NCBI RefSeq assembly: GCF_019203965.1
Contig: NZ_CP076448.1
Coordinates: 1,131,001 to 1,195,000, forward strand
Origin: Elioraea tepida
GTDB lineage: Bacteria > Pseudomonadota > Alphaproteobacteria > Acetobacterales > Acetobacteraceae
Direction of reading: 5' to 3'
DNA length: 64,000 nucleotides
Both the position numbers and the translations under genes were made by a program. The notes below the pieces were generated by a model. The model ran no database searches, was not told the origin of the DNA, and saw nothing but the letters and a program-made list of their open reading frames with translations. Every line of letters begins with the position of its first letter. The stretch's first letter is position 1. Positions 10,915 through 19,977 of the stretch are shown here, in pieces.

Positions 10915-11835
10915 ATGGTGGACCATCTCACCTTCCGCGACCTCCGCTACGTGCTCGCTGTTGCCGAGCACCGTCATGTCGGGCGGGCGGCCGCTGCCTG
11001 CGGCGTCAGCCAGCCGACGCTGTCGGTCCAGCTGCGTAAGCTCGAGGAGCAGCTTGGCCTTGTCCTGTTCGAACGCTCGAGCCGGTCGGTGGTTCCGACC
11101 CCGGCCTGCGACCGGCTGATCGGCCATGTGCGCGCCGCCGTGGCGGAAGCGGAGGCGATCCTCGAGATCGCCCGTAGCTTGCGCGACCCGCTCGCCGGCC
11201 GGCTCCGGCTCGGCATCATCCCCACCCTCGCGCCCTATCTCCTGCCGCTCGTCTTCGCTCCCCTGCGCGAGGCGCTGCCCGCGCTCGAGATCGAGCCGTG
11301 GGAGGACCAGACGGCGGCGCTGACCGAGCGGCTGCGCGCGCACGCGCTCGAGGCCGCGCTGCTCGCGACCGAGGTGGAGCACGCCGACCTCGAGAGCCGG
11401 GCGCTGTTCGACGAGCCGTTCCTCGCCGCCCTGCCGCCCGACCATCCGCTCGCGAGCCGCCCGGTGGTGGCCGAGTCCGAGCTCGCCCCTGACATCCTCG
11501 TTCTCTCCGACGGGCATTGCCTGCGCGACCAGGCTCTGGCCGCCTGCGGTCACGAGGGGGGGATCGGCGGGGCGCTGCGCGCGGCGAGCCTGCCCACGCT
11601 TCTCAACATGGTCGCTGCCGGCTACGGCACCACGCTCATCCCCGCCCTTGCCGCAGGGGCGGCACAGGATGCCGGGATCGTGCTCAGGCCGCTCGCACGA
11701 CGCGCCGGCCGGACGGTTCGGCTCGTGTGGCGGGCGCGCTACCCCGGCCGTGCCGCGGTCGAGGCCGTCGGCAGGGTGATCGCCGGGCGTCTTGCGGGCT
11801 TCGCCGAACGCGCCGCCGCCGGGGCGGTGGTGTAG
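10915..11835 (+). CDS. oxyR: Hydrogen-peroxide-sensing LysR regulator OxyR
   Basis: The 306-residue protein has a LysR winged helix (LTFRDLRYVLAVAEHRHVGRA; CGVSQPTLSVQLRKLEEQL) and the OxyR redox site: C202 in SDGHCLRDQAL and C211 nine residues later, the same spacing as Cys199/Cys208 of the E. coli protein. Oxidation to a disulfide switches it to an activator of peroxide genes. ATG 10915 gives a family-like N-terminus; an earlier in-frame ATG at 10867 would add 16 residues and cover the putative operator, so it is less likely. Divergent arrangement with katG supports the assignment. Confidence 0.92.
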   Translation: MVDHLTFRDLRYVLAVAEHRHVGRAAAACGVSQPTLSVQLRKLEEQLGLVLFERSSRSVVPTPACDRLIGHVRAAVAEAEAILEIARSLRDPLAGRLRLGIIPTLAPYLLPLVFAPLREALPALEIEPWEDQTAALTERLRAHALEAALLATEVEHADLESRALFDEPFLAALPPDHPLASRPVVAESELAPDILVLSDGHCLRDQALAACGHEGGIGGALRAASLPTLLNMVAAGYGTTLIPALAAGAAQDAGIVLRPLARRAGRTVRLVWRARYPGRAAVEAVGRVIAGRLAGFAERAAAGAVV

Positions 11836-11883
11836 TCTCTCGCGCGCGCCGCGTTCCTCATGCGGCCGGAGGGGAGGGTCGCC

Positions 11884-12696
11884 ATGAACGTCGCCAACGA
11901 AGCGCCGCCTGAGCTCCTGCGCGAGGACCGCCCCGGCGGCGTCACCCTGCTCGTGCTCAACCGGCCGGAGCGTCGCAACGGTCTTTCGCTCGCGCTTCTG
12001 CAGGCCTTGCGACGCACGCTCGCCGAGATCGCCCAAGAGAGGGGGGTGCGTGCCGTCGTTCTCGCCGCCTCAGGGCCCGCCTTCTGCGCCGGGCACGACC
12101 TTGCCGAGCTCCGCGCCCATCGCGCCGACGCCGACGGGGGCAGGGCCTTCTTCCGCACGGTGATGGACGAGTGCGCTTCCGTGATGCAGGCGATCGTCGC
12201 GCTGCCGCAGCCCGTGATCGCCGCGGTCCACGGGGTGGCCACCGCCGCGGGCTGCCAGCTCGTCGCCACCGCCGATCTCGCGGTCGCCGAGGAGGGGGCG
12301 CGCTTCTGCACGCCTGGCGTCGCGATCGGCCTCTTCTGCGCCACGCCGGCGGTGGCGCTGTCGCGCGCCGTGCCGCGCAAGGCGGCGATGGAGATGCTTC
12401 TGACCGGCGAGATGATCGACGCCGCGGAGGCACGCCGGATCGGACTCGTCAACCGGGTCGTCGCGCAGGGCGCAGCGCGAGAGGAGGCCATCGCGCTCGC
12501 GCAACGGATCGCCGCGCGCTCGGCGTTCGTCATCCGCCTCGGCAAGGCCGCCTTCCACCGCCAGCTCGGCCTCGACCTCGCGTCGGCCTATTCGGATGCG
12601 TCGTCGGTGATGGTGGAGAACCTGATGGCAGCCGACGCTGCGGAAGGGATCGACGCCTTCCTCGAGAAGCGCGCACCCGTCTGGCAGGATCGCTGA
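11884..12696 (+). CDS. Enoyl-CoA hydratase/isomerase family protein
   Basis: A 270-residue crotonase-fold protein. The oxyanion-hole motifs are SGPAFCAGHDLAELRAH (near residue 60) and VHGVATAAGCQLVATADLAVA (near residue 120), followed by TPGVAIGLFCATP. This last signature resembles the ECHDC3-like branch, in which the classical pair of catalytic glutamates is not conserved, so hydratase activity is not certain. ATG 11884 follows GGAGGGGAGGGTCGCC. It ends three bases before the acyl-CoA synthetase gene, indicating one operon for activation and processing of a CoA-bound acid. Confidence 0.88.
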   Translation: MNVANEAPPELLREDRPGGVTLLVLNRPERRNGLSLALLQALRRTLAEIAQERGVRAVVLAASGPAFCAGHDLAELRAHRADADGGRAFFRTVMDECASVMQAIVALPQPVIAAVHGVATAAGCQLVATADLAVAEEGARFCTPGVAIGLFCATPAVALSRAVPRKAAMEMLLTGEMIDAAEARRIGLVNRVVAQGAAREEAIALAQRIAARSAFVIRLGKAAFHRQLGLDLASAYSDASSVMVENLMAADAAEGIDAFLEKRAPVWQDR

Positions 12697-12698
12697 GC

Positions 12699-14360
12699 AT
12701 GGGCGGCATCTACGACCAGGGCCTTAAGCGGCGCCCGGCCAATTTCGTTCCGCTGACGCCGCTTCCCTTCCTCGAGCGCGCGGCCCAGGTGTTCCCCGAC
12801 CATCCGGCCGTCGTGCACGCGAACGAGGCGACGAACTGGCGCGCGCTCCGTGACCGTTGCGTTCGTCTCGCCTCGGCCCTTGCCGGTCGCGGAATCGGGC
12901 GCGGTGACAGCGTCGCCGCGCTTCTGCCCAACGGGCCGGCGATGCTCGAGTGCCATTTCGGCGTGCCGATGGCAGGGGCGGTCTTGAACGCGATCAACAC
13001 CCGCCTCGATGCCGGAACGATCGGCTACATCCTTGACCATGGCGAGGCGCGGGCGGTGATCGCCGACCGCGAGTTCCTGCCGCTGTTGCGCGACGCGCTC
13101 GGCCGCTGCGAGACCCGGCCGCTGATCGTCGAGGTGGACGACCCGCTCTGCCCGGACGCGGCGCGCGGCGAGACGGCGGGCGGCGTGGCCTACACCGCGC
13201 TTCTCGCGGAGGGAGACCCGGCCTCCCCCTGGCGCATGCCCGAGGACGAGTGGGACGCGATCAGCCTCAATTACACGAGCGGCACGACCGGCCGGCCCAA
13301 AGGCGTGGTCTACCACCACCGCGGCGCGCACCTGCTCGCGCTCGGCAACATCACCGCCGCCGGGATCGGGCCCCATCCGGTGTATCTCTGGACCCTGCCG
13401 ATGTTCCACTGCAACGGCTGGTGCTTCCCCTGGACGGTCACCGCCCTTGCCGGGACGCATGTGATCCTCCGCTCCGTGCGCGGCCCGGAGATGTGGCGGC
13501 TGATCGCCGAGCACGGCGTGACGCATCTCTGCGGCGCGCCGATCGTGATGGCGACCCTGCTCGCCGTGCCGCCCGCCGAGCGCCCGGCGCTCGCGCATCG
13601 GCCGCTCTTCATCACCGCCGCCGCACCGCCCCCCGAGAGCGTGCTCGCACAGATGGCGGAGGCGGGGTTCGAGGTCTGCCACGTCTACGGGCTGACGGAG
13701 GTGTACGGCCCGGCGGTGGTGAACACCTGGAAGCGCGCCTGGGACGCGCTGGCGCCGGCCGAGCGCGCCGCGAAGATGGCGCGCCAGGGCGTGCGCTATC
13801 TTGCTCTCGAGGAGCTTACCGTCGCCGACCCGGCCACGCTCGCGCCGGTGCCGGCCGACGGCGAGACGCTCGGCGAGGTCTTGATGCGCGGCAATGTGGT
13901 GATGAAGGGCTACCTCAAGGACCCAGCGGCGACCGAGGCCGCCTTCGCCGGCGGCTGGTTCCACACCGGCGATCTCGCCGTTCTGCACCCGGACGGCTAC
14001 ATCCAGCTCAAGGACAGGGCGAAGGACATCATCATCTCCGGCGGGGAGAACATCTCCTCGATCGAGGTCGAGGATGCGCTCTACGCCCACCCTGCGGTGG
14101 CGGCTGCCGCCGTCGTCGCCAAGCCCGATGAGCGCTGGGGCGAGACGCCGCTCGCCTTCGTCGAGCTCAAGGCGGGCGCGCAGGTGACGGAAGAGGAGCT
14201 AATCGCCTTCGTTCGTGGCCGGATCGCGCATTTCAAGGCGCCGCGCGAGGTGGTTTTCACCACGATCCCGCGCACCTCGACGGGCAAGGTCCAGAAGCAC
14301 GTCTTACGCCGCCTCGCCCGCGGCGAAGCGGTCGAGGAGCCCGGCGGCGCAAGCGCTTAG
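12699..14360 (+). CDS. Acyl-CoA synthetase (AMP-forming), medium/long-chain type
   Basis: The 553-residue enzyme belongs to the adenylate-forming superfamily. The AMP/P-loop motif is NYTSGTTGRPKGVVYHH (near residue 190), the adenine motif includes HVYGLTEVYGP, the hinge region is GWFHTGDLAVLHPDGYIQLKDRAKD, and the C-terminal catalytic lysine lies in TSTGKVQKHVLR. It couples a carboxylic acid to CoA with ATP to AMP and pyrophosphate. Sequence style (MFHCNGWCFPWT) matches the family related to acyl-CoA synthetases of alphaproteobacteria. It follows the crotonase-fold gene with almost no gap. Chain-length preference cannot be read. Confidence 0.93.
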   Translation: MGGIYDQGLKRRPANFVPLTPLPFLERAAQVFPDHPAVVHANEATNWRALRDRCVRLASALAGRGIGRGDSVAALLPNGPAMLECHFGVPMAGAVLNAINTRLDAGTIGYILDHGEARAVIADREFLPLLRDALGRCETRPLIVEVDDPLCPDAARGETAGGVAYTALLAEGDPASPWRMPEDEWDAISLNYTSGTTGRPKGVVYHHRGAHLLALGNITAAGIGPHPVYLWTLPMFHCNGWCFPWTVTALAGTHVILRSVRGPEMWRLIAEHGVTHLCGAPIVMATLLAVPPAERPALAHRPLFITAAAPPPESVLAQMAEAGFEVCHVYGLTEVYGPAVVNTWKRAWDALAPAERAAKMARQGVRYLALEELTVADPATLAPVPADGETLGEVLMRGNVVMKGYLKDPAATEAAFAGGWFHTGDLAVLHPDGYIQLKDRAKDIIISGGENISSIEVEDALYAHPAVAAAAVVAKPDERWGETPLAFVELKAGAQVTEEELIAFVRGRIAHFKAPREVVFTTIPRTSTGKVQKHVLRRLARGEAVEEPGGASA

Positions 14361-14469
14361 CAGGTCGGGGCGCCGCCCCGCCCCGGCCCCGCTCACCGCG
14401 CGCGCGGGCGGTTCCACGGCGTCCGGCGGTCGGCCCGATGCTCCGCCCGAACGGTCGCGGACGCGTCGC

Positions 14470-16458
14470 TCAGCCTCCGGGATCGAGCCGCGCGAGGACC
14501 TCGCGCACCACTGCCTCCGGCGTGATGCCGAAATGGCGGTAGAGCTCCTCCTCCGCCCCCGAGGTGCCAAAGCCGCTCATGCCGACGAACCCGCCATCTG
14601 GGCCGATGTAGCGGTCCCAGCCGAAGCGCACCGCCGCCTCGACGGCGACGCGCACGCTCCCCTCGCCGAGCACCGCCTTCCGCCACGCCTCATCCTGGCG
14701 CTCGAACAGCTCCCAGCAGGGCATCGAGACCACTGCCGTCGGCACACCCTGGCGTTCGAGCTCGGCGCGCGCGGCAAGGGCGATCGCGACCTCGGTGCCG
14801 GTGGCGAGGATCGTCGCCCGGCGCTCTCCCCCTTCGGCCTCGGCGAGCACATAGGCGCCGCGCGCGGTGAGGTTCTCGCCCGCGCTCTCGCGGCTGCGCA
14901 CGGGCCCGAGCATCTGGCGCGGGAAGACGAGGCAGGACGGGCCGTCGCGGTTGGCAAGGGCGAGCTCCCAGGCCTCCGCCGCCTCGACCCCGTCGGCCGG
15001 GCGGAAGACGAGCATGTTCGGGATCGCGCGCAGGCTTGCGAGGATCTCGACCGGCTGGTGCGTCGGGCCGTTGCGGCCGATGCCGATCGAGTCATGGCTG
15101 AACACGAACAGGGTCGGCAGGCCCATCATGGCGGCGAGCCGGAAGGTCGGGCGCTCATAGTCGGCGAAGACGAGGTAGGTGACGCCGACGGGAACCACCC
15201 CGCCATGCGCGACCATGCCGTTCAGCATCGCCCCCATCAGATGCTCGCGCACGCCCCAGTGGATGTAGCGGCCGCCGCGATCCTCAGCCGTGAAGGCCGA
15301 AAGCGAGCGCTTGTGCTTCGTCGCCGCCTCGAGGTCGGGGGCGCCGCTCAAGAGTTCCGGGATCACCCCGGCGAGCCGGTCGACGATCTCGCCCGAGAAG
15401 GCGATCCCGAACTCGCGCCGCCCGGCCGCCTCGCGCGCGAAGGTCCGCAGCGTGTCGCGCCAGCCCTCGGGAAGACGACCCTCGCGAAGACGATCGAGGA
15501 GGGCGCGACGCTCCGGCGGCAGGGCGGCGACGCGCGCGGCCCAGGCGGCGTGGGCGGCCTCGCCGCGCGCGCCGGCCATGCGCCAGGCGGAGAGGACGTC
15601 CTCGGGGATCTCGAACGGAGGGTGGGGCCAGCCGAGGCGCGCGCGCGCGGCATCGGTGTTCTCGCGGGTGAGCCGCCCGGCATGGGCGTAGCGCGTCCCC
15701 TCGAGCCCCGGCACGCCGCGGCCGATCGTGGTCCGGCAGGCGATCAGCGAGGGGCGGGGGTCGTGCTTCGCTGCCTCGATCGCGGCGGCGACGGCCTCGA
15801 TGTCATGGCCGTCGACCCGCTGCACGTGCCAGTCCGCGGCGCGGAAACGCGCCTCGAGGTCTTCGCTGATCGACTGGCCGACCGCGCCGTCGTCCTGGAT
15901 CTGGTTGTCGTCCCAGATCCAGGTGAGCTTGCCGAGGCGGAGATGCCCGGCAAGCGAGATCGCCTCGTGCGCGATCCCCTCCTGCAAACAGCCGTCGCCG
16001 ACGAGAGCGTAGGTGCGGTGGTCGACGAGCTCGGGGCCGAGCAGGTGGTTCAGATAGGCCTCCGCAACCGCCATGCCGGTGGCGTTGGCGATCCCCTGGC
16101 CGAGCATGCCGGTGGTGATCTCGATCCCCGCCTCGGGCTCGCGCTCGGGATGCCCCTGGCAGACCGAGCCGATCTCCCGGAAGGTCCTGATCGCCTCGAT
16201 CGGCACCCGGGCATAGCCCGTCAGATAGAGCAGGGCGTAGAGCAGCATCGAGCCGTGGCCGTTCGAGAGGACGAAACGGTCGCGGTCGAACCAGGTCGGG
16301 TCGGACGGGCAGAACCGGAGATGCCGGGTGAAGAGCGCAGTGGCGATCTCCGCCGCCCCGAGCGGGGTGCCCCAGTGTCCCTCGCCCACACGCTCGCAGG
16401 CATCGATGGTCAGGACGCGGATCGCGTCCGCCATCCGGCGCTGGTCGACGTTCGACAT
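14470..16458 (-). CDS. tkt: Transketolase
   Basis: The 662-residue ThDP enzyme exchanges two-carbon units between sugar phosphates in the pentose phosphate or Calvin-type pathways. The N-terminal part contains the conserved GHWGTPLGAAEIATALF and the ThDP/Mg motif GDGCLQEGIAHEA ending in WDDNQI; the pyrimidine domain has RYIHWGVREHLMGAMLNG; the C-terminal domain ends at residue 662. ATG 16458 (MSNVDQRRMADAIRVL) is preceded on the minus strand by GGGAGGAGA. It is divergent from a LysR gene, with 100 bp between starts. No other Calvin-cycle gene is adjacent. Confidence 0.94.
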   Translation of the reverse strand: MSNVDQRRMADAIRVLTIDACERVGEGHWGTPLGAAEIATALFTRHLRFCPSDPTWFDRDRFVLSNGHGSMLLYALLYLTGYARVPIEAIRTFREIGSVCQGHPEREPEAGIEITTGMLGQGIANATGMAVAEAYLNHLLGPELVDHRTYALVGDGCLQEGIAHEAISLAGHLRLGKLTWIWDDNQIQDDGAVGQSISEDLEARFRAADWHVQRVDGHDIEAVAAAIEAAKHDPRPSLIACRTTIGRGVPGLEGTRYAHAGRLTRENTDAARARLGWPHPPFEIPEDVLSAWRMAGARGEAAHAAWAARVAALPPERRALLDRLREGRLPEGWRDTLRTFAREAAGRREFGIAFSGEIVDRLAGVIPELLSGAPDLEAATKHKRSLSAFTAEDRGGRYIHWGVREHLMGAMLNGMVAHGGVVPVGVTYLVFADYERPTFRLAAMMGLPTLFVFSHDSIGIGRNGPTHQPVEILASLRAIPNMLVFRPADGVEAAEAWELALANRDGPSCLVFPRQMLGPVRSRESAGENLTARGAYVLAEAEGGERRATILATGTEVAIALAARAELERQGVPTAVVSMPCWELFERQDEAWRKAVLGEGSVRVAVEAAVRFGWDRYIGPDGGFVGMSGFGTSGAEEELYRHFGITPEAVVREVLARLDPGG

Positions 16459-16558
16459 GTCTCTCCTCCCCGCTTCCGTCCATCCCTCGCGTGTGCCGAA
16501 GTCACCGGCAAGAGAGAAGTTTGCAGAGATCGGTGAAGCCGGTTCATCATTGGCCGCG

Positions 16559-17500
16559 ATGCGGCCGCACCTCCCCCTCTCCGCTCTGCGCGCCTTCGAG
16601 TCAGCCGCGCGAACCGGCTCCTTCCGCCTCGCCGCCGCCGAACTCGGGCTCACCCCGAGCGCGGTCAGCCACGCGATCCGCGGCCTCGAGAGCCAGCTCG
16701 GCGCGGCGCTGTTCGCGCGCGAGGGGCGGAGCATACGCCTCACCCCTCAGGGCGAGACGTTGATCACGCATGTCGAGCGCGGCTTGGGCGAGCTTCGGCT
16801 CGGCATCAGCGCGGTCGCCGCGCGCGGGCCGGAGCGGCTTCGGCTGCATTGCGCGCCGAGCTTCGCCGCGAAGTGGCTCGTGCCGAGGCTGAAGCGCCTG
16901 CTTGCCGAGTGCCGCGGCCTCGAGGTGAGAATCGATGCGGGGGCCGACTACACCCGCTTCCGCGGCGACGAGTTCGATGCCGACATCGTCTATGGCGCGC
17001 CGCGGCCGGAATATTACGGCACCCAGGCGTTCCAGGCGCTCGTGGTGCTGCCGCTCGGCACCGAGACGGTGACACCGCTGTGCGCGCCGAGCCTCGCCGC
17101 AGCGATCCGCTCCCCGCAAGACCTCCTCGGCCAGACGCTGATCGAGAGCGCGGTGAAGAAGGTGCGCTGGACCGACTGGTTCACCGCCAACGGCCTGATC
17201 GCGCCGCGCAGCAACGGCCCGCGCTTCGACCGGAGCTTCCTCTCCCTCGCCGCGGCGGCGGAGGGCCTCGGTGTGGCGCTCGAATCCCTCCGCTTCGCCG
17301 AGCGCGAGCTCGCCGACGGCAGGCTCGTCCGGCCGCTCGCCGGCAGGGCGGAGGACGTGACCTATGTCGGGCACTGGCTCGTCTTCCCGCGCGCCCGACG
17401 CTACGCACCGGCGCTTCGGCTGTTCGTCGACTGGCTCGGGCGGGAGCTCGGGGTGCCGCTCGAACTCACGGCGCTCGACCCGCCGCGACGGCAAGGGTGA
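16559..17500 (+). CDS. LysR-family regulator, GcvA-like
   Basis: A 313-residue regulator whose start RPHLPLSALRAFESAARTGS and helix-turn-helix ELGLTPSAVSHAIRGLESQL are typical of the GcvA/AmpR-like branch, followed by a complete effector-binding domain. ATG 16559 fits the family start. It is divergent from transketolase, and its end lies 86 bp before an SDR gene that opens the TRAP transporter group. It could control either side; the divergent position makes the transketolase region one candidate. No ligand can be inferred. Confidence 0.88.
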   Translation: MRPHLPLSALRAFESAARTGSFRLAAAELGLTPSAVSHAIRGLESQLGAALFAREGRSIRLTPQGETLITHVERGLGELRLGISAVAARGPERLRLHCAPSFAAKWLVPRLKRLLAECRGLEVRIDAGADYTRFRGDEFDADIVYGAPRPEYYGTQAFQALVVLPLGTETVTPLCAPSLAAAIRSPQDLLGQTLIESAVKKVRWTDWFTANGLIAPRSNGPRFDRSFLSLAAAAEGLGVALESLRFAERELADGRLVRPLAGRAEDVTYVGHWLVFPRARRYAPALRLFVDWLGRELGVPLELTALDPPRRQG

Positions 17501-17586
17501 GCGGGGCTCATCGATCGGCAGGTTTTGCTCACTTGTCGATGAGGCGCTCTCCCGGGATAGTCGCGTCGAGACAAGGGGAGGAAACG

Positions 17587-18336
17587 GTGCTTCTCGCCAA
17601 CAGGACGGCGGTCATCTCCGGTGCTGCGACCGCGCGCGGCATCGGGCGCGCGACCGCTGAGCTCTTCGCCGAGCATGGCGCGCGCGTCGCGATCCTCGAC
17701 ATCGACGGAGACGGCGCCGCTGCCGCGGCCGCCTCGCTTGGCCCCGGGCATCTGGGCATCTCCTGCGACGTGACGAACCCCGAAAGCTGCCGCGCTGCGG
17801 CCGCCGCGGTGCTCGACTCCTTCGGGCATCTCGACATCCTGATCAACAACGCCGGCATCACCGAGCCGTTGAAGATCATGGAGATCACGCCGGCGAATTG
17901 GCAGCGCGTGCTCGATGTCAACCTCGCCGGCGTTCTCCACCTCAGCCAGGCCTTCATCCCGCACATGCGGTCGCGCCGGCAGGGCTCGATCGCCTGCATG
18001 AGCTCCGTCTCCGCCCAGCGGGGGGGAGGAATCTTCGGCGGCCCGCACTACTCAGCCGCCAAGGCGGGCGTGCTCGGGCTCGCGAAGGCGATGGCGCGCG
18101 AACTCGGGCCCGATGGCATACGCGTCAACTGCGTCACGCCTGGCCTGATCCAGACCGACATCACCGGCGGCAGGCTCACCCCCGAGATGAAGGAGGAGAT
18201 CCGCAAGGGCATCCCGCTCGGCCGCCTCGGCGAGGCGATCGATGTGGCTCGGATCTTCCTCTTCCTCGCCAGCGACCTTTCGTCCTACGTCACCGGGGCG
18301 GTGATCGACGTCAACGGCGGGATGCTGATCCACTGA
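17587..18336 (+). CDS. Short-chain dehydrogenase/reductase
   Basis: The 249-residue oxidoreductase has the classical SDR pattern: a cofactor-binding glycine motif SGAATARGIGRA, Asp/Ile-type acidic residue in VAILDIDGDG suggesting NAD preference, the NNAGI motif near residue 85, a catalytic Ser in CMSSVSAQRGGG and YSAAKAG with the Tyr/Lys pair near residue 157. It starts at GTG 17587 with AAGGGGAGGA just upstream. It precedes the dctP-type gene by about 55 bp, so it may act on the substrate imported by the TRAP system. Substrate unknown. Confidence 0.9.
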   Translation: MLLANRTAVISGAATARGIGRATAELFAEHGARVAILDIDGDGAAAAAASLGPGHLGISCDVTNPESCRAAAAAVLDSFGHLDILINNAGITEPLKIMEITPANWQRVLDVNLAGVLHLSQAFIPHMRSRRQGSIACMSSVSAQRGGGIFGGPHYSAAKAGVLGLAKAMARELGPDGIRVNCVTPGLIQTDITGGRLTPEMKEEIRKGIPLGRLGEAIDVARIFLFLASDLSSYVTGAVIDVNGGMLIH

Positions 18337-18392
18337 GGCCGCCCCGAGGGGACGTCACGGCACAGCAACAACCACAGGGAAGGAACGAACCG

Positions 18393-19394
18393 ATGAAGGA
18401 GACAGCAAAGGCGACACGGCGCGGCGTGCTTGTGGGCGCTGCCGGGCTTCTCGCGGCACCAGGGATCGCCCGCGGCCAGGGCCAGATCCGCCTCACCCTC
18501 GGCCATAACGCCGCGCGCGGCAACCCGCGCTGGGTCGCGGCCGACCATTTCGCAGAGCTCGTCAAGACGCGCTCGCAGGGGCGGATCGAGGTGCGCGTCG
18601 CGGGCGCGGCCCAGCTCGGAGACGATCTCGCGATGCTGACCGGCCTGCGCACCGGCACCCTCGACATTTCCGTCAACAGCCAGGGTCCTGCCTCGTCTCT
18701 CGTGCCGGAGATGGCCGCTCTCGGCCTGCCCTTCCTGTTCGCGACCAATGCCCAGGCCTATCGCCTCGTCGACGGCGCCGTCGGCCAGAACCTCGCCCGG
18801 CGCTTCGAGCCCTTGGGCCTGCTCCTGATCAGCTACTGGGACAACGGGATACGCCACATCACCAACAGCCGCCGGCCGATCGTCAACCCCGAGGACCTGC
18901 GCGGGCTCAAGATCCGCACCCCGGCCGACCCGGCGACGATCGACACCTTTCAGGCGCTCGGCGCGGCCACGCAGCAGATCAACTTCAGCGAGCTCTACGT
19001 GGCGCTTCAGCAGGGTGTGGTGGACGGGCAGGAGAACCCGCTCGCCAACATCCACTCCTCGAAGCTCTACGAGGTGAACCGCTTCATCTCCCTCTCGGCG
19101 CACAAATGGGAGTGCAGCCCGGTGCTCGTCAGCCGCATCGCCCGCGCGCGGCTCACCGACGCCGACTGGCGCCTTCTGCTCGACGCCATGAAGGAGGCGG
19201 AGGCGATGAACCGGCGGATCATGGTCGAGAGCGACACGAAGCTGCTCGCCGAGTTCAAGGCGAATCCGAACGTGGCGGTGAACGAGACGAACCAGCCGGC
19301 CTTCCGCGCCGCCACCGCGGGCGTGCTCGACGCCTGGGAGCGCAAGCCGTTCGGCGAGTTCGTGCGCGAGGTTCGCCGGGCGGCGACCGCCTGA
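18393..19394 (+). CDS. dctP: TRAP transporter solute receptor, DctP family
   Basis: A 333-residue periplasmic binding protein with a twin-arginine-like signal (ATRRGVLVGAAGLLAAPGIARG) and the DctP-family fold: LGHNAARGNPRWVAADHFAEL at the start of the mature protein, the Arg-containing strand KIRTPADP, and VDGQENPLANIHSSKLYEV. It captures an organic acid for the DctQ/DctM permease encoded directly downstream. ATG 18393 follows GGGAAGGAACGAACCG. It forms an SDR-dctP-dctQ-dctM operon by spacing. Confidence 0.92.
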   Translation: MKETAKATRRGVLVGAAGLLAAPGIARGQGQIRLTLGHNAARGNPRWVAADHFAELVKTRSQGRIEVRVAGAAQLGDDLAMLTGLRTGTLDISVNSQGPASSLVPEMAALGLPFLFATNAQAYRLVDGAVGQNLARRFEPLGLLLISYWDNGIRHITNSRRPIVNPEDLRGLKIRTPADPATIDTFQALGAATQQINFSELYVALQQGVVDGQENPLANIHSSKLYEVNRFISLSAHKWECSPVLVSRIARARLTDADWRLLLDAMKEAEAMNRRIMVESDTKLLAEFKANPNVAVNETNQPAFRAATAGVLDAWERKPFGEFVREVRRAATA

Positions 19395-19415
19395 GGCCAA
19401 CGCGCCGGGGCGCGC

Positions 19416-19949
19416 GTGGGCCGCGTTGTGCTTGCCGGGGCGGCCGCGATCGACCGCGCCGTCGCCCTCCTCTGCCGGGCGATCGTTGTCGCCTCGGGTC
19501 TCGTCCTGCTCGGCGTGCTCGCTGCCAATGTGGTGGCGCGCTACGTGCTCGGACGCGGCGGCTTCGCCTGGGCGCAGGAGATCCCCGAACAGGTCTTCCC
19601 GTGGTTCATCGCCGCGGGCGTCGTGCTCGCCGCGCAAGCCGGTGGCCACATCGCCGTCGACATCCTGCCGCGCGCCCTGCCCGAGCGCGGCCGGCAGGTC
19701 CTGATCGTCGCCGTCAACGCCCTCGTCGCCTCGGCCTATCTCTGGCTCGCCCTCCTTGCGCTCGAGGTGGCAGAGATCGCGGCGCTGCAACAGAGCACGA
19801 TCCTGAGGATTCCCGGCAGCTACGGCTACTGGGCGATGACGCTGCTTGCGGGGCTGACGGCGCTCTCGGCGGCGACGATGGCGCTTCGCGTGGCTCTTTG
19901 CGGAGCGGGCGCCGCGCCCGAGGCGGCGGCCGAGGACAGGGTGACGTGA
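19416..19949 (+). CDS. dctQ: TRAP transporter small permease, DctQ family
   Basis: A 177-residue integral membrane protein with four predicted membrane helices (about residues 17-40, 54-74, 92-115, 132-155), and the DctQ motif FAWAQEIPEQVFPWFIAAG. It forms the small membrane subunit that pairs with DctM. GTG 19416 lies 22 bp after dctP. The C-terminal tail is Ala/Glu rich. Family placement rests on the helix pattern, that motif and the gene order. Confidence 0.9.
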   Translation: MGRVVLAGAAAIDRAVALLCRAIVVASGLVLLGVLAANVVARYVLGRGGFAWAQEIPEQVFPWFIAAGVVLAAQAGGHIAVDILPRALPERGRQVLIVAVNALVASAYLWLALLALEVAEIAALQQSTILRIPGSYGYWAMTLLAGLTALSAATMALRVALCGAGAAPEAAAEDRVT

Positions 19950-19977
19950 GCGGGCCTCGGCGCTCGAGGGGGTCGCG